From positions 1-64,000 of the forward strand of contig DCXY01000015.1 of assembly GCA_002329155.1 (NCBI GenBank): a DNA stretch of 64,000 nucleotides, read 5' to 3'. The stretch is from Stenotrophomonas sp. UBA2124 (lineage in GTDB: Bacteria > Pseudomonadota > Gammaproteobacteria > Xanthomonadales > Xanthomonadaceae). Position 1 is the stretch's first letter; each line of letters opens with the position of its first letter. Under the pieces are notes generated by a model. That model was not told the origin of the DNA, did no database searches, and saw only the letters and a program-made list of their open reading frames with translations. Position numbers and translations under genes: made by a program. This document shows positions 7,768 through 17,700 of the stretch, piece by piece.

Positions 7768-10566
7768 TCACTTGAAGGTGTACTTGGCACCTACCGTGAA
7801 GTAGCGGCCAATAGCACCGCTGTAGTGCAGCGGGTTGTAGTTGATGGCGCCGTAGGTGGCCGGATCGAGTGGGGCGATACGGTCGAACACGTTCTGCACC
7901 GAGGCGCTCAGCTCGAACGCATCGGTCACGTTCCAGCGGCCGGACAGGTCGAAGGTGGTGAAGGAGGGAATCTTCTCCACAGGGTCGCCGTTGGCGTAGA
8001 ACGACAGGTAGTCGCCGCCACGCTTGTCCTTGTTCTCCATGCTGCTGATGTAGTTGACGATGCCGCTGAGCGACCAGGCGTTGTAGTTCCAGGTCACGCC
8101 GAAGTTGGCGCGGTCCTTGGGCGTGCCGATGCAGTTGGTGACATCGCAGTTGCCATGGGTGCCGGCATAGTCGCTGGTGTCGCCGCCATCGGTGCGCTCG
8201 AACTTGCGGATATGGCTCCACTGCGCGTCCAGCCGCAGATCGCCGGCATTGCCCAGCGGAATATCCTGGCGCACGTCCAGATCCACGCCTTCCACTTCGG
8301 ACTGCGCGGCGTTCACATAGGACGTGTTGACCGCGAGGATCGAGCCCGTGCCCGGTACGCCGTTGAGCAGGTTGCTGTCGCGCAGCACGTTGCCGGCGAG
8401 GATGGCGGCGGTGGTATCACCCTGCGCGATTTCATTGCTGCGCTTGATGCGCCACGCATCCACCGTGATGGAGGTGGTCTGCGTGGGCTGCAGCACCACG
8501 CCCAGCGAGTAGCTCTTGGACTCCTCGGGCTTCAGGTCCTTGTTGGGGCGGGTGATGATGGCCACCGGCTGCAAGCCGCAGTCGGCCTGTGTCGCGCCGG
8601 GTGCCGGGGTGCCACCGGGGCAGCGTACCGGGTCGTTGGCGCGCGAGAACGCGGCCAGACCGCCGTCGCCGTTCTCGGCCGGGTTGGGCGCACGGAAGCC
8701 TTCGGCATAGGTGCCGCGCAGGGCCAGCCAGTCGGCAGGCGTCCACTTGAAACCGACCTTCGGCTTGACCGCGTCATCGCCGCTTTCGTACTTGTCGTAC
8801 CGCACCGCGGCGTTTAGTTCCAGCTGCTCCAGCACCGGCGCCGACAGCTCCGCATAGGCGGCGTAGACGTTCTGCGTGCCGTTGTAGGCCGAGTAGCCCA
8901 GGCCGATGATGTCGCCCTGGTCGGTGTAGGTCTGCGGCGTGAGCGAGTTGCTGGTCTTGCGCCATTCGGTGCCCAGCGCCAGACCCAACGGGCCACCCTG
9001 CAGGTCGGCCAGCGAGCGCGAGACCTTGAAGTCGAACATGTCCAGCTCGCTCTTGGCGCGCGCGCTGATGGTGGGCGAGATGTAGTCGTACAGGCTCTGC
9101 GGATTGGCGTCCGAGCCTTGGCCGATGTTCCACACGCCCGCGGCGCAGTTGGGGTCTTCGAGCACGCAGCGCACCGCGCTGTAACGCAGGAAGCCGTCGC
9201 GCTTGTTGATCAGGTTGGTGCTGGAGTGCAGGTAGGCGGTGTCGTAATCCCAATCGCCCCAGGTGCCTTTGACGCCGGCCAGGAAGCGGATGAACTCATT
9301 GCTGTTGTTGGTCACGCGCGGGCCGACATCGAAGGCCGAGTAGCGCACGCGTACCGGCACGCCGTACGGATTGTCCGGGTGGCCTGCGCCCAGCATCATC
9401 GCACCCGGGCCGCTGTTGGCGTTCACCGGGCCGCCGGGAAAGCCCCAGCTGCCGGAGACGTTGGACGGCGTGTTCTGGAAGCGGGTGTCCTTCTTGGAGT
9501 AGCCCATTTCCACATACGCCTCGGAGCTGTCGCCGAAGGCGAAGCTGGCACGGCTGAAGATGTTGACGTACTTCTCCTCGGGGGCCAGATCACGGAACTG
9601 GGTCTGGTCCCAGACGCAGCCGCCGCGCGGGTCCTGCGGCGTGACGCCGGAAAGCGCCGCGCAACCGGGGAGGCTGACGATGCTGCCATCGGGTGCGTAC
9701 ACGCTGCCGGTGGGCGAGGAGCCCTGGCCGGCCGTGCCATTGAACGCGCCACCCAGGAACTGGCTGCCGTCGATGTCATAGCCCCAGCGGCGCAGGTCGC
9801 CGGTGCCTATCCACTTGCGGTCGCGGCGGTCCCGCGTGCGGATGGCGTCGCTCTTGCCCACGTCCAGGCTGAAGAAGGCATTCCAGCCGTTCTCGGCGAG
9901 ACTGCCGGTGCCGGCGGTGAGCGTGGCCTTGCGCTGGTCGCCGTCGCTGTCGCCGGACAGCCCGTAGGAGCCGCGCAGGATGACGCCGGTGAAGTCCGAG
10001 CGCAGGATGATGTTGACCACGCCGGCGATGGCATCCGAGCCATAGATGGCCGATGCGCCGTCCTTCAGCACGTCGATGCGTTCGACCGCATCGAGCGGAA
10101 TGGTGCTCAGGTCGGTGAAGACTTTCTGGCCGTCGTCGGCCAGACCGTAGGTGGCCATGCGCCTGCCGTTGAGCAGCACCAGCGTGGAGCCGGCGCCCAG
10201 GCCGCGCAGCGAGATGCCCGCGCCACCGCCTGCGAAGCCGTTGCCGAAGGTCTTGGGAATGGAGCCGGAGCCGTCGGCGGTCAGCGTCTGCAGGTATTCG
10301 GCGACGTTGTTCTTGCCGGTGCGGTCGATCTCCTGGCGGGTGATGACCTGAACGGGCGAGGGGGTTTCGGTGTCGGTACGAGGGATGTTGGAGCCGGTGA
10401 CCGTCACCTTGTCCAGGGTGGTGGGTTTTTCATCCTGTGCCAGCGCCAGTGGGGCGGTGACCGCGATGACGGCGGGGACCAGCAGCAGGCGGGTGAGGTG
10501 GGAGGAAATGCTGGCGCAGAGTGCATTGGGGCGGCAGGCAGGCTGCCGATATGTCGGATGTTTCAC
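7768..10566 (-). CDS. TonB-dependent outer-membrane receptor (first)
   Basis: Energy-coupled outer-membrane receptor of 932 residues; the substrate is unknown. A signal peptide ends near PLALAQDE. A TonB-box-like TTLDKVTVTGS segment follows, then the plug domain with TPSPVQVITRQEIDRTG, LRGLGAGSTLVLLNGRR and VERIDVLKDGASAIYGSDAIAGVVNIILR. The C-terminal beta-barrel ends in an aromatic-rich strand (YFTVGAKYTFK). The start is taken as GTG 10566, preceded by GAGAGA; the frame also opens at 10608 without a ribosome site. It lies downstream of a tonB gene on the same strand, so that TonB may be its dedicated energiser. No Fur-box-like sequence was seen upstream. Confidence 0.92.
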   Translation of the reverse strand: MKHPTYRQPACRPNALCASISSHLTRLLLVPAVIAVTAPLALAQDEKPTTLDKVTVTGSNIPRTDTETPSPVQVITRQEIDRTGKNNVAEYLQTLTADGSGSIPKTFGNGFAGGGAGISLRGLGAGSTLVLLNGRRMATYGLADDGQKVFTDLSTIPLDAVERIDVLKDGASAIYGSDAIAGVVNIILRSDFTGVILRGSYGLSGDSDGDQRKATLTAGTGSLAENGWNAFFSLDVGKSDAIRTRDRRDRKWIGTGDLRRWGYDIDGSQFLGGAFNGTAGQGSSPTGSVYAPDGSIVSLPGCAALSGVTPQDPRGGCVWDQTQFRDLAPEEKYVNIFSRASFAFGDSSEAYVEMGYSKKDTRFQNTPSNVSGSWGFPGGPVNANSGPGAMMLGAGHPDNPYGVPVRVRYSAFDVGPRVTNNSNEFIRFLAGVKGTWGDWDYDTAYLHSSTNLINKRDGFLRYSAVRCVLEDPNCAAGVWNIGQGSDANPQSLYDYISPTISARAKSELDMFDFKVSRSLADLQGGPLGLALGTEWRKTSNSLTPQTYTDQGDIIGLGYSAYNGTQNVYAAYAELSAPVLEQLELNAAVRYDKYESGDDAVKPKVGFKWTPADWLALRGTYAEGFRAPNPAENGDGGLAAFSRANDPVRCPGGTPAPGATQADCGLQPVAIITRPNKDLKPEESKSYSLGVVLQPTQTTSITVDAWRIKRSNEIAQGDTTAAILAGNVLRDSNLLNGVPGTGSILAVNTSYVNAAQSEVEGVDLDVRQDIPLGNAGDLRLDAQWSHIRKFERTDGGDTSDYAGTHGNCDVTNCIGTPKDRANFGVTWNYNAWSLSGIVNYISSMENKDKRGGDYLSFYANGDPVEKIPSFTTFDLSGRWNVTDAFELSASVQNVFDRIAPLDPATYGAINYNPLHYSGAIGRYFTVGAKYTFK

Positions 10567-10702
10567 GGTTCTCTCTCCAGTGGAGCAGCGGCGGTGACCC
10601 GCTTGCATAAACGCGGGCCGGTTACATCGACGGCCGCGAATCTAGATTTCCGACTGGTGAGGTATTTGTGAAAAAACGATTAATAGGCGCAGGATTCATG
10701 TT

Positions 10703-10741
10703 GGCCGCAAGGGAGCGTTCAGGCATCACTCCCTTGCGGCC
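10703..10741 (-). terminator. Long hairpin between tonB and the receptor gene
   Basis: Perfect 13-bp inverted repeat GGCCGCAAGGGAG / CTCCCTTGCGGCC with a 13-nt loop, 10 bases beyond the tonB stop. There is no T tract, so it may be an attenuator or mRNA-stability element rather than a strong terminator. Confidence 0.45.
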
Positions 10742-10751
10742 CATTCAGCGT

Positions 10752-11417
10752 TCAACCCAGTTTGAAGTCCACCGGGATGCGCCCATAGGCGCGCACCGGC
10801 CTGCCGTTGTCGGTGGCGGGCTGGAATTTCCAGCGACGCAGCACCTGGGTGCGGGCGGCGTTGTCCAGGCTGCGGTTGCCACTGCTCTGCTCGATGCTGA
10901 CTTCCAATGGCGTGCCGTCTTCGCCGACCAGCACACGCAGCACCACGGTGCCCTGTGCGTTGGCCATCAGCGCATCGCGCGGGTAAGCCGGTGCCGGTGC
11001 ACGCAGATAGCCCAGCTGCACGCCCTCCAGCGGTGCGGCGGGACCGATGCTTTCGATGGTGGGTGCGGGGTCGGCAACCGGTGCCACGTCCACCGGCGCG
11101 GTGATGACCGCTTCGGTGGCGAACACGGGCATCGGTGCATCTTCCACAGGCGCCGGCAGTGCAGGCTGGCGCGGGGTTGTCGAGGTGCGGGTGACCGGTA
11201 CTTCGGTGGGGATGGGCGGTGGCGGCGGGGTGACGGGTTTGGTTTCGGGCACCTGCCAGCGTGGCTCACGCACCGCGTCGCTGCGGATGGGCGCCTGTGA
11301 CAGCGGGATGAGCAGCAGGGCCGCCGCCAGCGCGTGCAGGGCGATCGCGGTGCTGTAGGCCAAGACCCGGGACGGCTCGATGTGGACGGAATTGACCTGT
11401 TGTTGCGTGCGGACCAT
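10752..11417 (-). CDS. tonB: TonB-family energy-transducing protein
   Basis: Transmits the proton-motive force from ExbB/ExbD to outer-membrane receptors. The 221-residue protein has the TonB layout: a single N-terminal membrane helix (VLAYSTAIALHALAAALLLIPL, about residues 19-40), a Pro-rich periplasmic spacer (KPVTPPPPPIPTEVPV) and a C-terminal TonB domain (YPRDALMANAQGTVVLRVLV with RRWKFQPA). The start at 11417 has GGAGG just upstream; an open frame extends to 11657 but lacks a start context. No exbB/exbD genes are adjacent, so it must use a shared ExbBD complex. The receptor gene lies 185 bases downstream on the same strand. Confidence 0.88.
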   Translation of the reverse strand: MVRTQQQVNSVHIEPSRVLAYSTAIALHALAAALLLIPLSQAPIRSDAVREPRWQVPETKPVTPPPPPIPTEVPVTRTSTTPRQPALPAPVEDAPMPVFATEAVITAPVDVAPVADPAPTIESIGPAAPLEGVQLGYLRAPAPAYPRDALMANAQGTVVLRVLVGEDGTPLEVSIEQSSGNRSLDNAARTQVLRRWKFQPATDNGRPVRAYGRIPVDFKLG

Positions 11418-11597
11418 GTGCCACCTCCATGCGTGGGTGTGTGACAGAGAACAACGCGCGATGACGCAGGCCGGGGTTGCGGTGGTTGCTGGAGTGCCGT
11501 GGTGTGGCCTGCGCAGGCTCAGTGCGCCCTGAAACGCGGCGGCCGACAAGCGGGGGCGTGGTTTCCGGTCAGCTGGCAGACAGCCAGAGGGGTGCGC

Positions 11598-11626
11598 GTA
11601 GCCCGGGTAAGCAACGCGCACCCGGG
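11598..11626 (+). repeat. GTAG-headed REP element, copy 1
   Basis: Starts GTAGCCCGGGTAAGC and ends GCGCACCCGGG, an imperfect palindrome with a GTAG head. It is the same family as the copies at 11667, 44936, 44982 and 47258. Confidence 0.8.
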
Positions 11627-11648
11627 TTCCTGCACAACGTGCAGGAAC
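11626..11648. repeat. Perfect hairpin between paired REP copies
   Basis: GTTCCTGCAC / GTGCAGGAAC with a 3-nt loop, placed directly after REP copy 1. Confidence 0.7.
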
Positions 11649-11666
11649 AGACATCATGTGAAAAGC

Positions 11667-11695
11667 CCCGCGTGCGCTTTGCTTACCCGGGCTAC
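11667..11695 (-). repeat. GTAG-headed REP element, copy 2 (inverted)
   Basis: Inverted partner of copy 1, ending GCTTACCCGGGCTAC on the plus strand. The two form a BIME-like pair in the 357-base gap between tonB and the SIMPL gene. Confidence 0.8.
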
Positions 11696-11724
11696 CGGAG
11701 CGGGCTACGAGACGCCGCCAAATG

Positions 11725-11750
11725 CAGACGGCGCCCGCAGGCGCCGTCTG
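11725..11750 (-). terminator. Hairpin after the SIMPL-domain gene
   Basis: 11-bp perfect stem CAGACGGCGCC / GGCGCCGTCTG with a 4-nt loop, 25 bases beyond the stop. A short ATTT follows on the minus strand. Confidence 0.55.
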
Positions 11751-11774
11751 TGTGCAGCGATGTACTGGTGTGGC

Positions 11775-12509
11775 TCAGCGGCCCAGCTCGAACACCACGT
11801 CCAAGTTCACCGAGACGGTGGTTTCACCCGGCGACACGGCGGTATCCATTTCGGCCTTGGCCGAGCGGCCGGCCATGGCCATCATCGGCATCGGCCGGAA
11901 GCCGCCCTGGCTGCCTTCGGAAATGCTGACGATGCGACGCACGCGCAGGCCCAGCGACTTGGCATAGGTCTCGGCGCGGGCCTGGGCCTTCTTCAGTGCG
12001 GCCAGGCGGGCTTCGTCATAGACCGGCTCCGGCTGGTCGATCTCGAAGCTGGGGCCGTTGATCTGGTTGGCACCCTGCGCGGCCAGGCTGTCGAGCACCT
12101 TGCCCAGCTTGGTGATGTCACGCACCTTCAGGCTGACCGTGTTGCTGGCCTGGTAGCCGGTGATCTTGGGGGCCTCGTTCTCGGCGTAGCGGTACTGCGG
12201 GCTCAGGTTGATGCCGCTGGTCTGGATGTCACGCTCGGCGATGCCAGCGGCCTTGATGGCGGACATCACCTTGTCCATCTGCACCGCGTTCTCGCGCATG
12301 GCGGTATTGCCGTCCGCGGCCTGGGTGACCACGCCGGCCGACAGGGTGGCCACGTCCGGCACGCGCCTGGCCTCGGCCTGGGCGGAGATGTTCAGCAGGG
12401 TGGCATCGCTGGCCACGGTGGTGGGCACGGTCTGTGCGTGGGCGGTCATCGTGGCTCCCAGGGCAAGTGACAGGGACAGCAGCAGGGGGGCAAGGGCGTT
12501 ACGGCGCAT
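11775..12509 (-). CDS. SIMPL-domain (DUF541) periplasmic protein
   Basis: A 244-residue exported protein of the SIMPL/DUF541 family, whose cellular role is poorly defined (oxidative-stress resistance has been proposed for E. coli YggE). The signal peptide is MRRNALAPLLLSLSLALGAT to about AHAQ. The body shows the family pattern: ISAQAEARRVPDVATLSAGVVTQAADGNTAMRENA, then IQTSGINLSPQYRY and EARLAALKKAQARAETYAKSLG. The start at 12509 has an AAGGAGG site and gives the signal peptide; the longer open frame to 12755 is not used. It is a monocistronic minus-strand gene, divergent from maf. Confidence 0.88.
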   Translation of the reverse strand: MRRNALAPLLLSLSLALGATMTAHAQTVPTTVASDATLLNISAQAEARRVPDVATLSAGVVTQAADGNTAMRENAVQMDKVMSAIKAAGIAERDIQTSGINLSPQYRYAENEAPKITGYQASNTVSLKVRDITKLGKVLDSLAAQGANQINGPSFEIDQPEPVYDEARLAALKKAQARAETYAKSLGLRVRRIVSISEGSQGGFRPMPMMAMAGRSAKAEMDTAVSPGETTVSVNLDVVFELGR

Positions 12510-12640
12510 GGTGGTCCTCCTTGGAGTGGATGTGAAGGTGAAGCTGTGGCGATGAACGGGTGGTGAGCCGGCTTGGGGTCGGGGCCGGTTTCCCGCGCTT
12601 GCCGGACGTTCAGACAGCTGCCGCGGGTTATCCTTCCCCA

Positions 12641-13237
12641 ATGCTTTATCTTGCCTCCCGCTCGCCCCGCCGCAGTGAACTCCTGACACGCTTGGAAGTG
12701 GCTTTCCGCACCTTGGATATCGATATCCCCGAGGTGCGTGCGGCTGGCGAAGCACCTGAAGCCTACGTGCGGCGGGTGGCGCTGGACAAGGCGCTGGCCG
12801 GGCTGGCGCGGGTTGCGGACGACCCGCAGGCCGTCGTGCTGGGCTCGGACACCGAGGTGGTGCTGGGCGACCGGGTCTATGGCAAGCCGGTCGACGCGGA
12901 CGACGCGGCGGCCATGCTGGCCACGCTGGCCGGGCGTACGCACCGGGTGATCACCGCCGTGGCGCTGGCCGCCAAAGGCCGCCACGCGCTGGAGGTGGTG
13001 ACCTCTGAGGTCAGCTTCGCGCCGATGAGCGCGGCACAGATACAGGCTTACGTGGCCACCGGCGAGCCGATGGGCAAGGCCGGTGGCTATGCCATCCAGG
13101 GCGGTGGCGAGCGCCATATCAGCCATCTGGCGGGCAGTTATTCGGGCGTGATGGGGCTGCCGTTGCAGCAGACCGCCGCGCTGCTGGCAGCTTTCGCCGT
13201 GGGGGCGGCAGACGATTCCATGGACAAGGGGGAGTGA
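12641..13237 (+). CDS. maf: Maf-family nucleoside triphosphate pyrophosphatase
   Basis: Hydrolyses non-canonical or excess nucleoside triphosphates to monophosphates as a housecleaning enzyme. It has 198 residues. It starts MLYLASRSPRRSELL (the Maf SxSPRR phosphate-binding motif at residues 6-11), continues with LGSDTEVVLGDRVYGKP and ends with GEPMGKAGGYAIQGGGERHI. The ATG at 12641 is the only start that gives this N-terminus. Its stop is adjacent to the rng start, so maf and rng are co-transcribed, as commonly seen. Whether it prefers dTTP/UTP (YhdE type) or m7GTP (YceF type) is not certain; the rng neighbour favours the YhdE type. Confidence 0.93.
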   Translation: MLYLASRSPRRSELLTRLEVAFRTLDIDIPEVRAAGEAPEAYVRRVALDKALAGLARVADDPQAVVLGSDTEVVLGDRVYGKPVDADDAAAMLATLAGRTHRVITAVALAAKGRHALEVVTSEVSFAPMSAAQIQAYVATGEPMGKAGGYAIQGGGERHISHLAGSYSGVMGLPLQQTAALLAAFAVGAADDSMDKGE

Positions 13238-13242
13238 AGGAC

Positions 13243-14733
13243 GTGTCCGAAGAGATTCTGGTGAATGTCACCCCGCGCGAAACCCGCGTGGCGGTGATCG
13301 AGAACGGCATGCTGCAGGAGCTGCACATCGAGCGCGGCTGGCGCCGTGGCGTGGTCGGCAACATCTACAAGGGCAAGGTGCAGCGGGTGATGCCGGGCAT
13401 GCAGGCAGCCTTCGTCGAGGTGGGGCTGGAGCGTGCCGCGTTCCTGCATGCCAATGACGTGGTGCGGCCGGCGCCGGTCACCGCCGACACCGAAGAAACC
13501 GCACCCAGCCTGCCGCTGCCGGCGTCGGTGCCCATCGTGGAGCTGCTGCGTGACGGGCAGGACGTGGTGGTGCAGGTGGTCAAGGACCCGATCAGCACCA
13601 AGGGTGCGCGCCTGACCACGCAGATCAGCATTCCCTCGCGCTACCTGGTGCTGCTGCCGCAGTCGAAGATGGTGGGCGTGTCCGCGCGCATCGAGGACGA
13701 GGCCGAGCGCGCCCGCCTGAAGGCGCTGGTCACCGAGATTTCCGCACAGCACGGCGGCTACGGCTACATCGTGCGTACCAATGCCGAAGGCCAGCCTGCC
13801 GAGGCGCTGGCCGAAGACATCTCCTACCTGTCGCGCGTGTGGAACGTGGTGGAGCGCCGTGGCCGCGATGCCTCGCCCACCAGCATCATCTACGAAGACC
13901 TGAGCTTGCCGCTGCGCTCGGTGCGCGACCTGATCCGCAAGGACGTGGACAAGGTGAAGGTGGACTCCAAGGAAACCTTCAACCAGCTCAAGGCCTTCGT
14001 GGCCAAGTACATGCCGGTGCTGGACGAGAAGCTGGAGCTGTACACCGGCGACCGCCCGATCTTCGACATGTTTGGCGTGGAGGATGAAATAGGCCGCGCG
14101 CTGGACAAGCAGGTGCCGCTGAAATCCGGCGGCTACCTGGTGATCGACCAGACCGAGGCGATGACCACCATCGATGTGAACACCGGTTCCTTCGTTGGCC
14201 AGCGCAACCTGGAAGAAACCGTGTTCCGCACCAATTTGGAGGCAGCGCAGGCGGTGGCGCGGCAGCTGCGGCTGCGCAACCTGGGCGGCATCATCATCAT
14301 CGATTTCATCGACATGGATGACGCCGAGCACCGCCGCCAGGTACTACGCACGCTGGAGAAATCGCTGGCACGCGACCACGCCAAGACCACGGTGTACGAC
14401 TTCTCGCCGCTGGGTCTGGTCGAAATGACCCGCAAGCGCACGGTGGAAAGCCTGGAGCGGCAGCTGTCGGAAACCTGCCCGCAGTGCAGCGGGCGCGGCA
14501 GCATCAAGACCACCGAGACGGTCACCTACGAAATCTTCCGCGAGATCACCCGCGCCGTGCGCCAGTTCGACGCCGCGCGCCTGCTGGTGATCGCCTCGAC
14601 CAAGGTGGTCACCCGCATCACCGAGGAGGAATCGGCGGCGGTGGCCGAGCTGGAGGAATTCCTCGGCAAGAGCATCCGCTTCCAGGCCGATGACCAGTAC
14701 CTTCAGGAACAGTTCGATGTCGTGCTGCTCTGA
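13243..14733 (+). CDS. rng: Ribonuclease G
   Basis: Single-strand endoribonuclease that matures the 5' end of 16S rRNA and degrades mRNA. It has 496 residues, about the usual RNase G length, without the long RNase E C-terminal scaffold. The N-terminal S1 domain follows MSEEILVNVTPRETRVAVIENG, with IYKGKVQRVMPGMQAAFVEVG. The catalytic DNase I-like region has FIDMDD at about residue 350 and VDVNTGSFVG-type sequence before it. The zinc-link CPQCSGRG lies near residue 410. The start is GTG 13243, with GGGGGAG upstream; the frame also opens at GTG 13234, overlapping the maf stop. Confidence 0.95.
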   Translation: MSEEILVNVTPRETRVAVIENGMLQELHIERGWRRGVVGNIYKGKVQRVMPGMQAAFVEVGLERAAFLHANDVVRPAPVTADTEETAPSLPLPASVPIVELLRDGQDVVVQVVKDPISTKGARLTTQISIPSRYLVLLPQSKMVGVSARIEDEAERARLKALVTEISAQHGGYGYIVRTNAEGQPAEALAEDISYLSRVWNVVERRGRDASPTSIIYEDLSLPLRSVRDLIRKDVDKVKVDSKETFNQLKAFVAKYMPVLDEKLELYTGDRPIFDMFGVEDEIGRALDKQVPLKSGGYLVIDQTEAMTTIDVNTGSFVGQRNLEETVFRTNLEAAQAVARQLRLRNLGGIIIIDFIDMDDAEHRRQVLRTLEKSLARDHAKTTVYDFSPLGLVEMTRKRTVESLERQLSETCPQCSGRGSIKTTETVTYEIFREITRAVRQFDAARLLVIASTKVVTRITEEESAAVAELEEFLGKSIRFQADDQYLQEQFDVVLL

Positions 14734-14772
14734 GCCGGCATGGGTACAGCCGCCGGGAGATAGCGTGGTGCG

Positions 14773-17700
14773 ATGACCACGCTGTTGCGCTACCGCCTGC
14801 GCCACCTCCGCCGCCATGTGCTGATCGCACTGGCGGTCGTGGTCGTGGCCGTGGCCGTGCTGGTGGGTACGCTCAGCCAGCTGCTGCCGATGGTGGAAGC
14901 GCACCCGGACAAGGTGGCCGCATGGCTCAGCGAGCGTGCCGGCCAGCCGGTGGCGTTCGACCATCTGGATACCCGCTGGACCCGGCGCGGCCCGCTGCTG
15001 CAGCTGGACGGCCTGCGTATCGGGCAGGGCAATGGCGTGCGCGTGGGCCAGGCCGAAGTGCTGGTGGCCATGTATTCCGGTCTGCTGCCCGGTGCGCCGC
15101 TGACCGAACTGCGCCTGCGTGGCCTGGCCCTCACGCTGGAGCGTGCCGACGATGGGCGCTGGTCGGTGCGTGGCCTGCCGCATGCCGAAGGTGGCGGCGA
15201 CCCGCTCGACGCGCTGCGCCGGCTGGGTGAGCTGCAGGTCATCGGCGGGCAGTTGCAGATCAATGCACCTTCCATCGGCATACAGGCGCGCATTCCGCGC
15301 GTGGACCTGCGCCTGCGCGTGGACGGCAAGCGCCTGCGCGTGGGTGCGAAGGGCTGGATCGACACCGCCGCGCCGCCGCTCACCGGCGTGCTGGATTTCC
15401 AGCGCCAGGATGGCAGCGGCACCGCATGGTTCTCCGCCGAACAGGCCGACCTGGCCGCTTGGTCACCGCTGCTGCAGGTGGCCGGTGTGCAGGCGCGGCA
15501 GGGCAGCGGCAAGCTTGGTGCATGGGCGCGGTTGCAGGATCACCGCGTGGTGGCGGTCACCGCCGAGGGGCAGCTGGAACAGGTGCGCCTGTCCGGCACG
15601 CCGCTGCAGCCGGCCGCCAGCGCACCGTCGGTAACGTTCAAGCAACTGCAGTTGAAGGCGCGGTGGAAAGCCATCGATGGCGGCTGGCGGCTGGATGCAC
15701 CACGCCTGCGCATCAGCAGCGACGACAGCACGCAGATTCTCGACGGCCTGCTGCTGGCCGGTGGCCAGCATTTCGCGCTGCAGGGCCAGCAGCTGGACGT
15801 GGCCCCGCTGCTGCAGGTGGCCGCACTGAGCGACCGTCTGCCGCCTGATCTACGCAGCTGGCTGTACAAGGCGCGGCCCAGCCTGCGCTTTGCCGATGTC
15901 CGCATCGTTGGTGATGTTGATGGCCCGGCACGCGCCGAAGGTGAGTTGCTGGATGCCAGCTTCAAGCCGGTTGGCCACAGCCCCGGCATCAGCGGCCTGC
16001 ACGGCCATTTTGAAGGCGACGCGCAGGGTGTGGCGCTGGACCTGCATCCCGATCACAGCGTGCGTTTCGACTGGCCCACCGGCTTTGGCGTACCGCACGA
16101 GCTGCAGCTGACCGGGCAGCTGGTGGGCTGGCGCGAGGGCGCGGGCTGGCAGGTCGGCACGCCGGCACTGCGCGTGCAGGGCCGCGATTATGCGGCGGAA
16201 GTGCGCGGCGGCATGTGGTTCCAGAACGACGGCACGCGGCCGTGGATCAATATTGCCGCCAAGCTGGACGATGTGCCCATCACCGCCGCCAAGGGTTTCT
16301 GGGTGCGCTCGAACATGAGCCAGGCCGCGGTGGACTGGCTGGACGCCGCGCTGGTCGATGGCACGCTGCGCAACGGTACCGGTCTGGCGGTGGGTGATCT
16401 GGACGACTGGCCGTTCAAGGGCAACAACGGCCGTTTCGAGGCCGGTGGCCACATCACCGATGGCAGCATCCGTTTCCATCAGGACTGGCCCCTGATGCGG
16501 CAGGTGGACGCCGACATCAACTTCATCGGCCCGGGCTTCGACCTGCAGGGCAGGGGCGAGCTGGGTGGCGTGAAGGTGGACAGCATGCAGGCCGGCATCG
16601 CCGATTTCGGGCAGTCGCGGCTGCAGGTCAAGGCGAGCACCGTGGACGACGCCAGCCACCTGCTGGCGATGCTGCGGCAGAGCCCGCTGCAGAAGACCTA
16701 TGGCGACACGCTGGACAACCTCAGCGTGCGCGGCCCGGCGGCGGTCAGCTTCGACCTGCTGCAACCGCTGCACCATGAAGACGGCCCCAGCCGGCTTGCT
16801 GGTGACGTGGAGCTGCGTGGTGCCCACCTGGCCGACAAGCGCTGGGACCTGCAGTTCGACAACGTGCGTGGCAAGGCCAGCTACAGTGATGGCGGCTTCG
16901 ATGCGCCCGCACTGCAGGTGCGCCACCAGGAGCGCGACGGTGTGCTGGCGCTGCGCGCGGGCGCGCCGGTCAAGGATGCGTCCAACGCCTTCGAGGCCAG
17001 CCTCAGCGCCGCGCTGGATGCGAACAAGCTGCTCGACCGCGCGCCCGAACTGGGTTGGCTCAAGCCTTATGTGCACGGCACCTCCACCTGGCGCGTGGGC
17101 GTGAACCTGCCCAAGACCGCTGCCGGCACCACCGTCGCACCGCCCACGCTGCTGACGTTGGACTCAGACCTGCAGGGCACCCGGCTGCAGCTGCCCGCGC
17201 CGTTGAACAAGCCGGCCGCCGACCAGTTGCCCACGCATGTGCAGGCCGCGTTGCCGATGGGCAGTGGTCGCATCGACGTTGCCTTCGGCAGGCTGCTGGC
17301 ACTGTCCGCGCGCAGCCAGAACAACAGGACCGGCGTGCAGGTGACAATGGGCAGCGATCGCGTGGATCGCGAGCCGCCTGCCGATGGACTGGTGGTCAAT
17401 GGCCGCACGCCATCACTTGATGCATTGGAATGGATCAGTCTGGCCAAGGGCGACGGCACCGCGAAAAACGACAGCGGTCTGGCCTTGAAACAGGTGGATG
17501 TCCTGGCCGACCAGCTGCTGCTGATCGGTGGCCGTTTCGAGCAGACCCGCCTGCAGCTGCGCCCCGGTGGCGACGCCATCAACGTGGCGCTGAGCGGCCC
17601 GGCATTGGCCGGCAACCTGCACATTCCCACCTCCGATGGCGCCACGGTAAGTGGCCAGTTGCAGCGCGTTCATTGGCAGGCCGCCACCGCGGCGACGGTG

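Noticed and set aside
9118..10671. Long open frame of about 517 codons on the plus strand
   Set aside because: It is antisense to the first TonB-dependent receptor, has biased Ala/Gly/Val composition and no recognisable domain.
10567..10702. Fur box upstream of the first TonB-dependent receptor
   Set aside because: No sequence close to the GATAATGATAATCATTATC pattern was found; iron control is not claimed.
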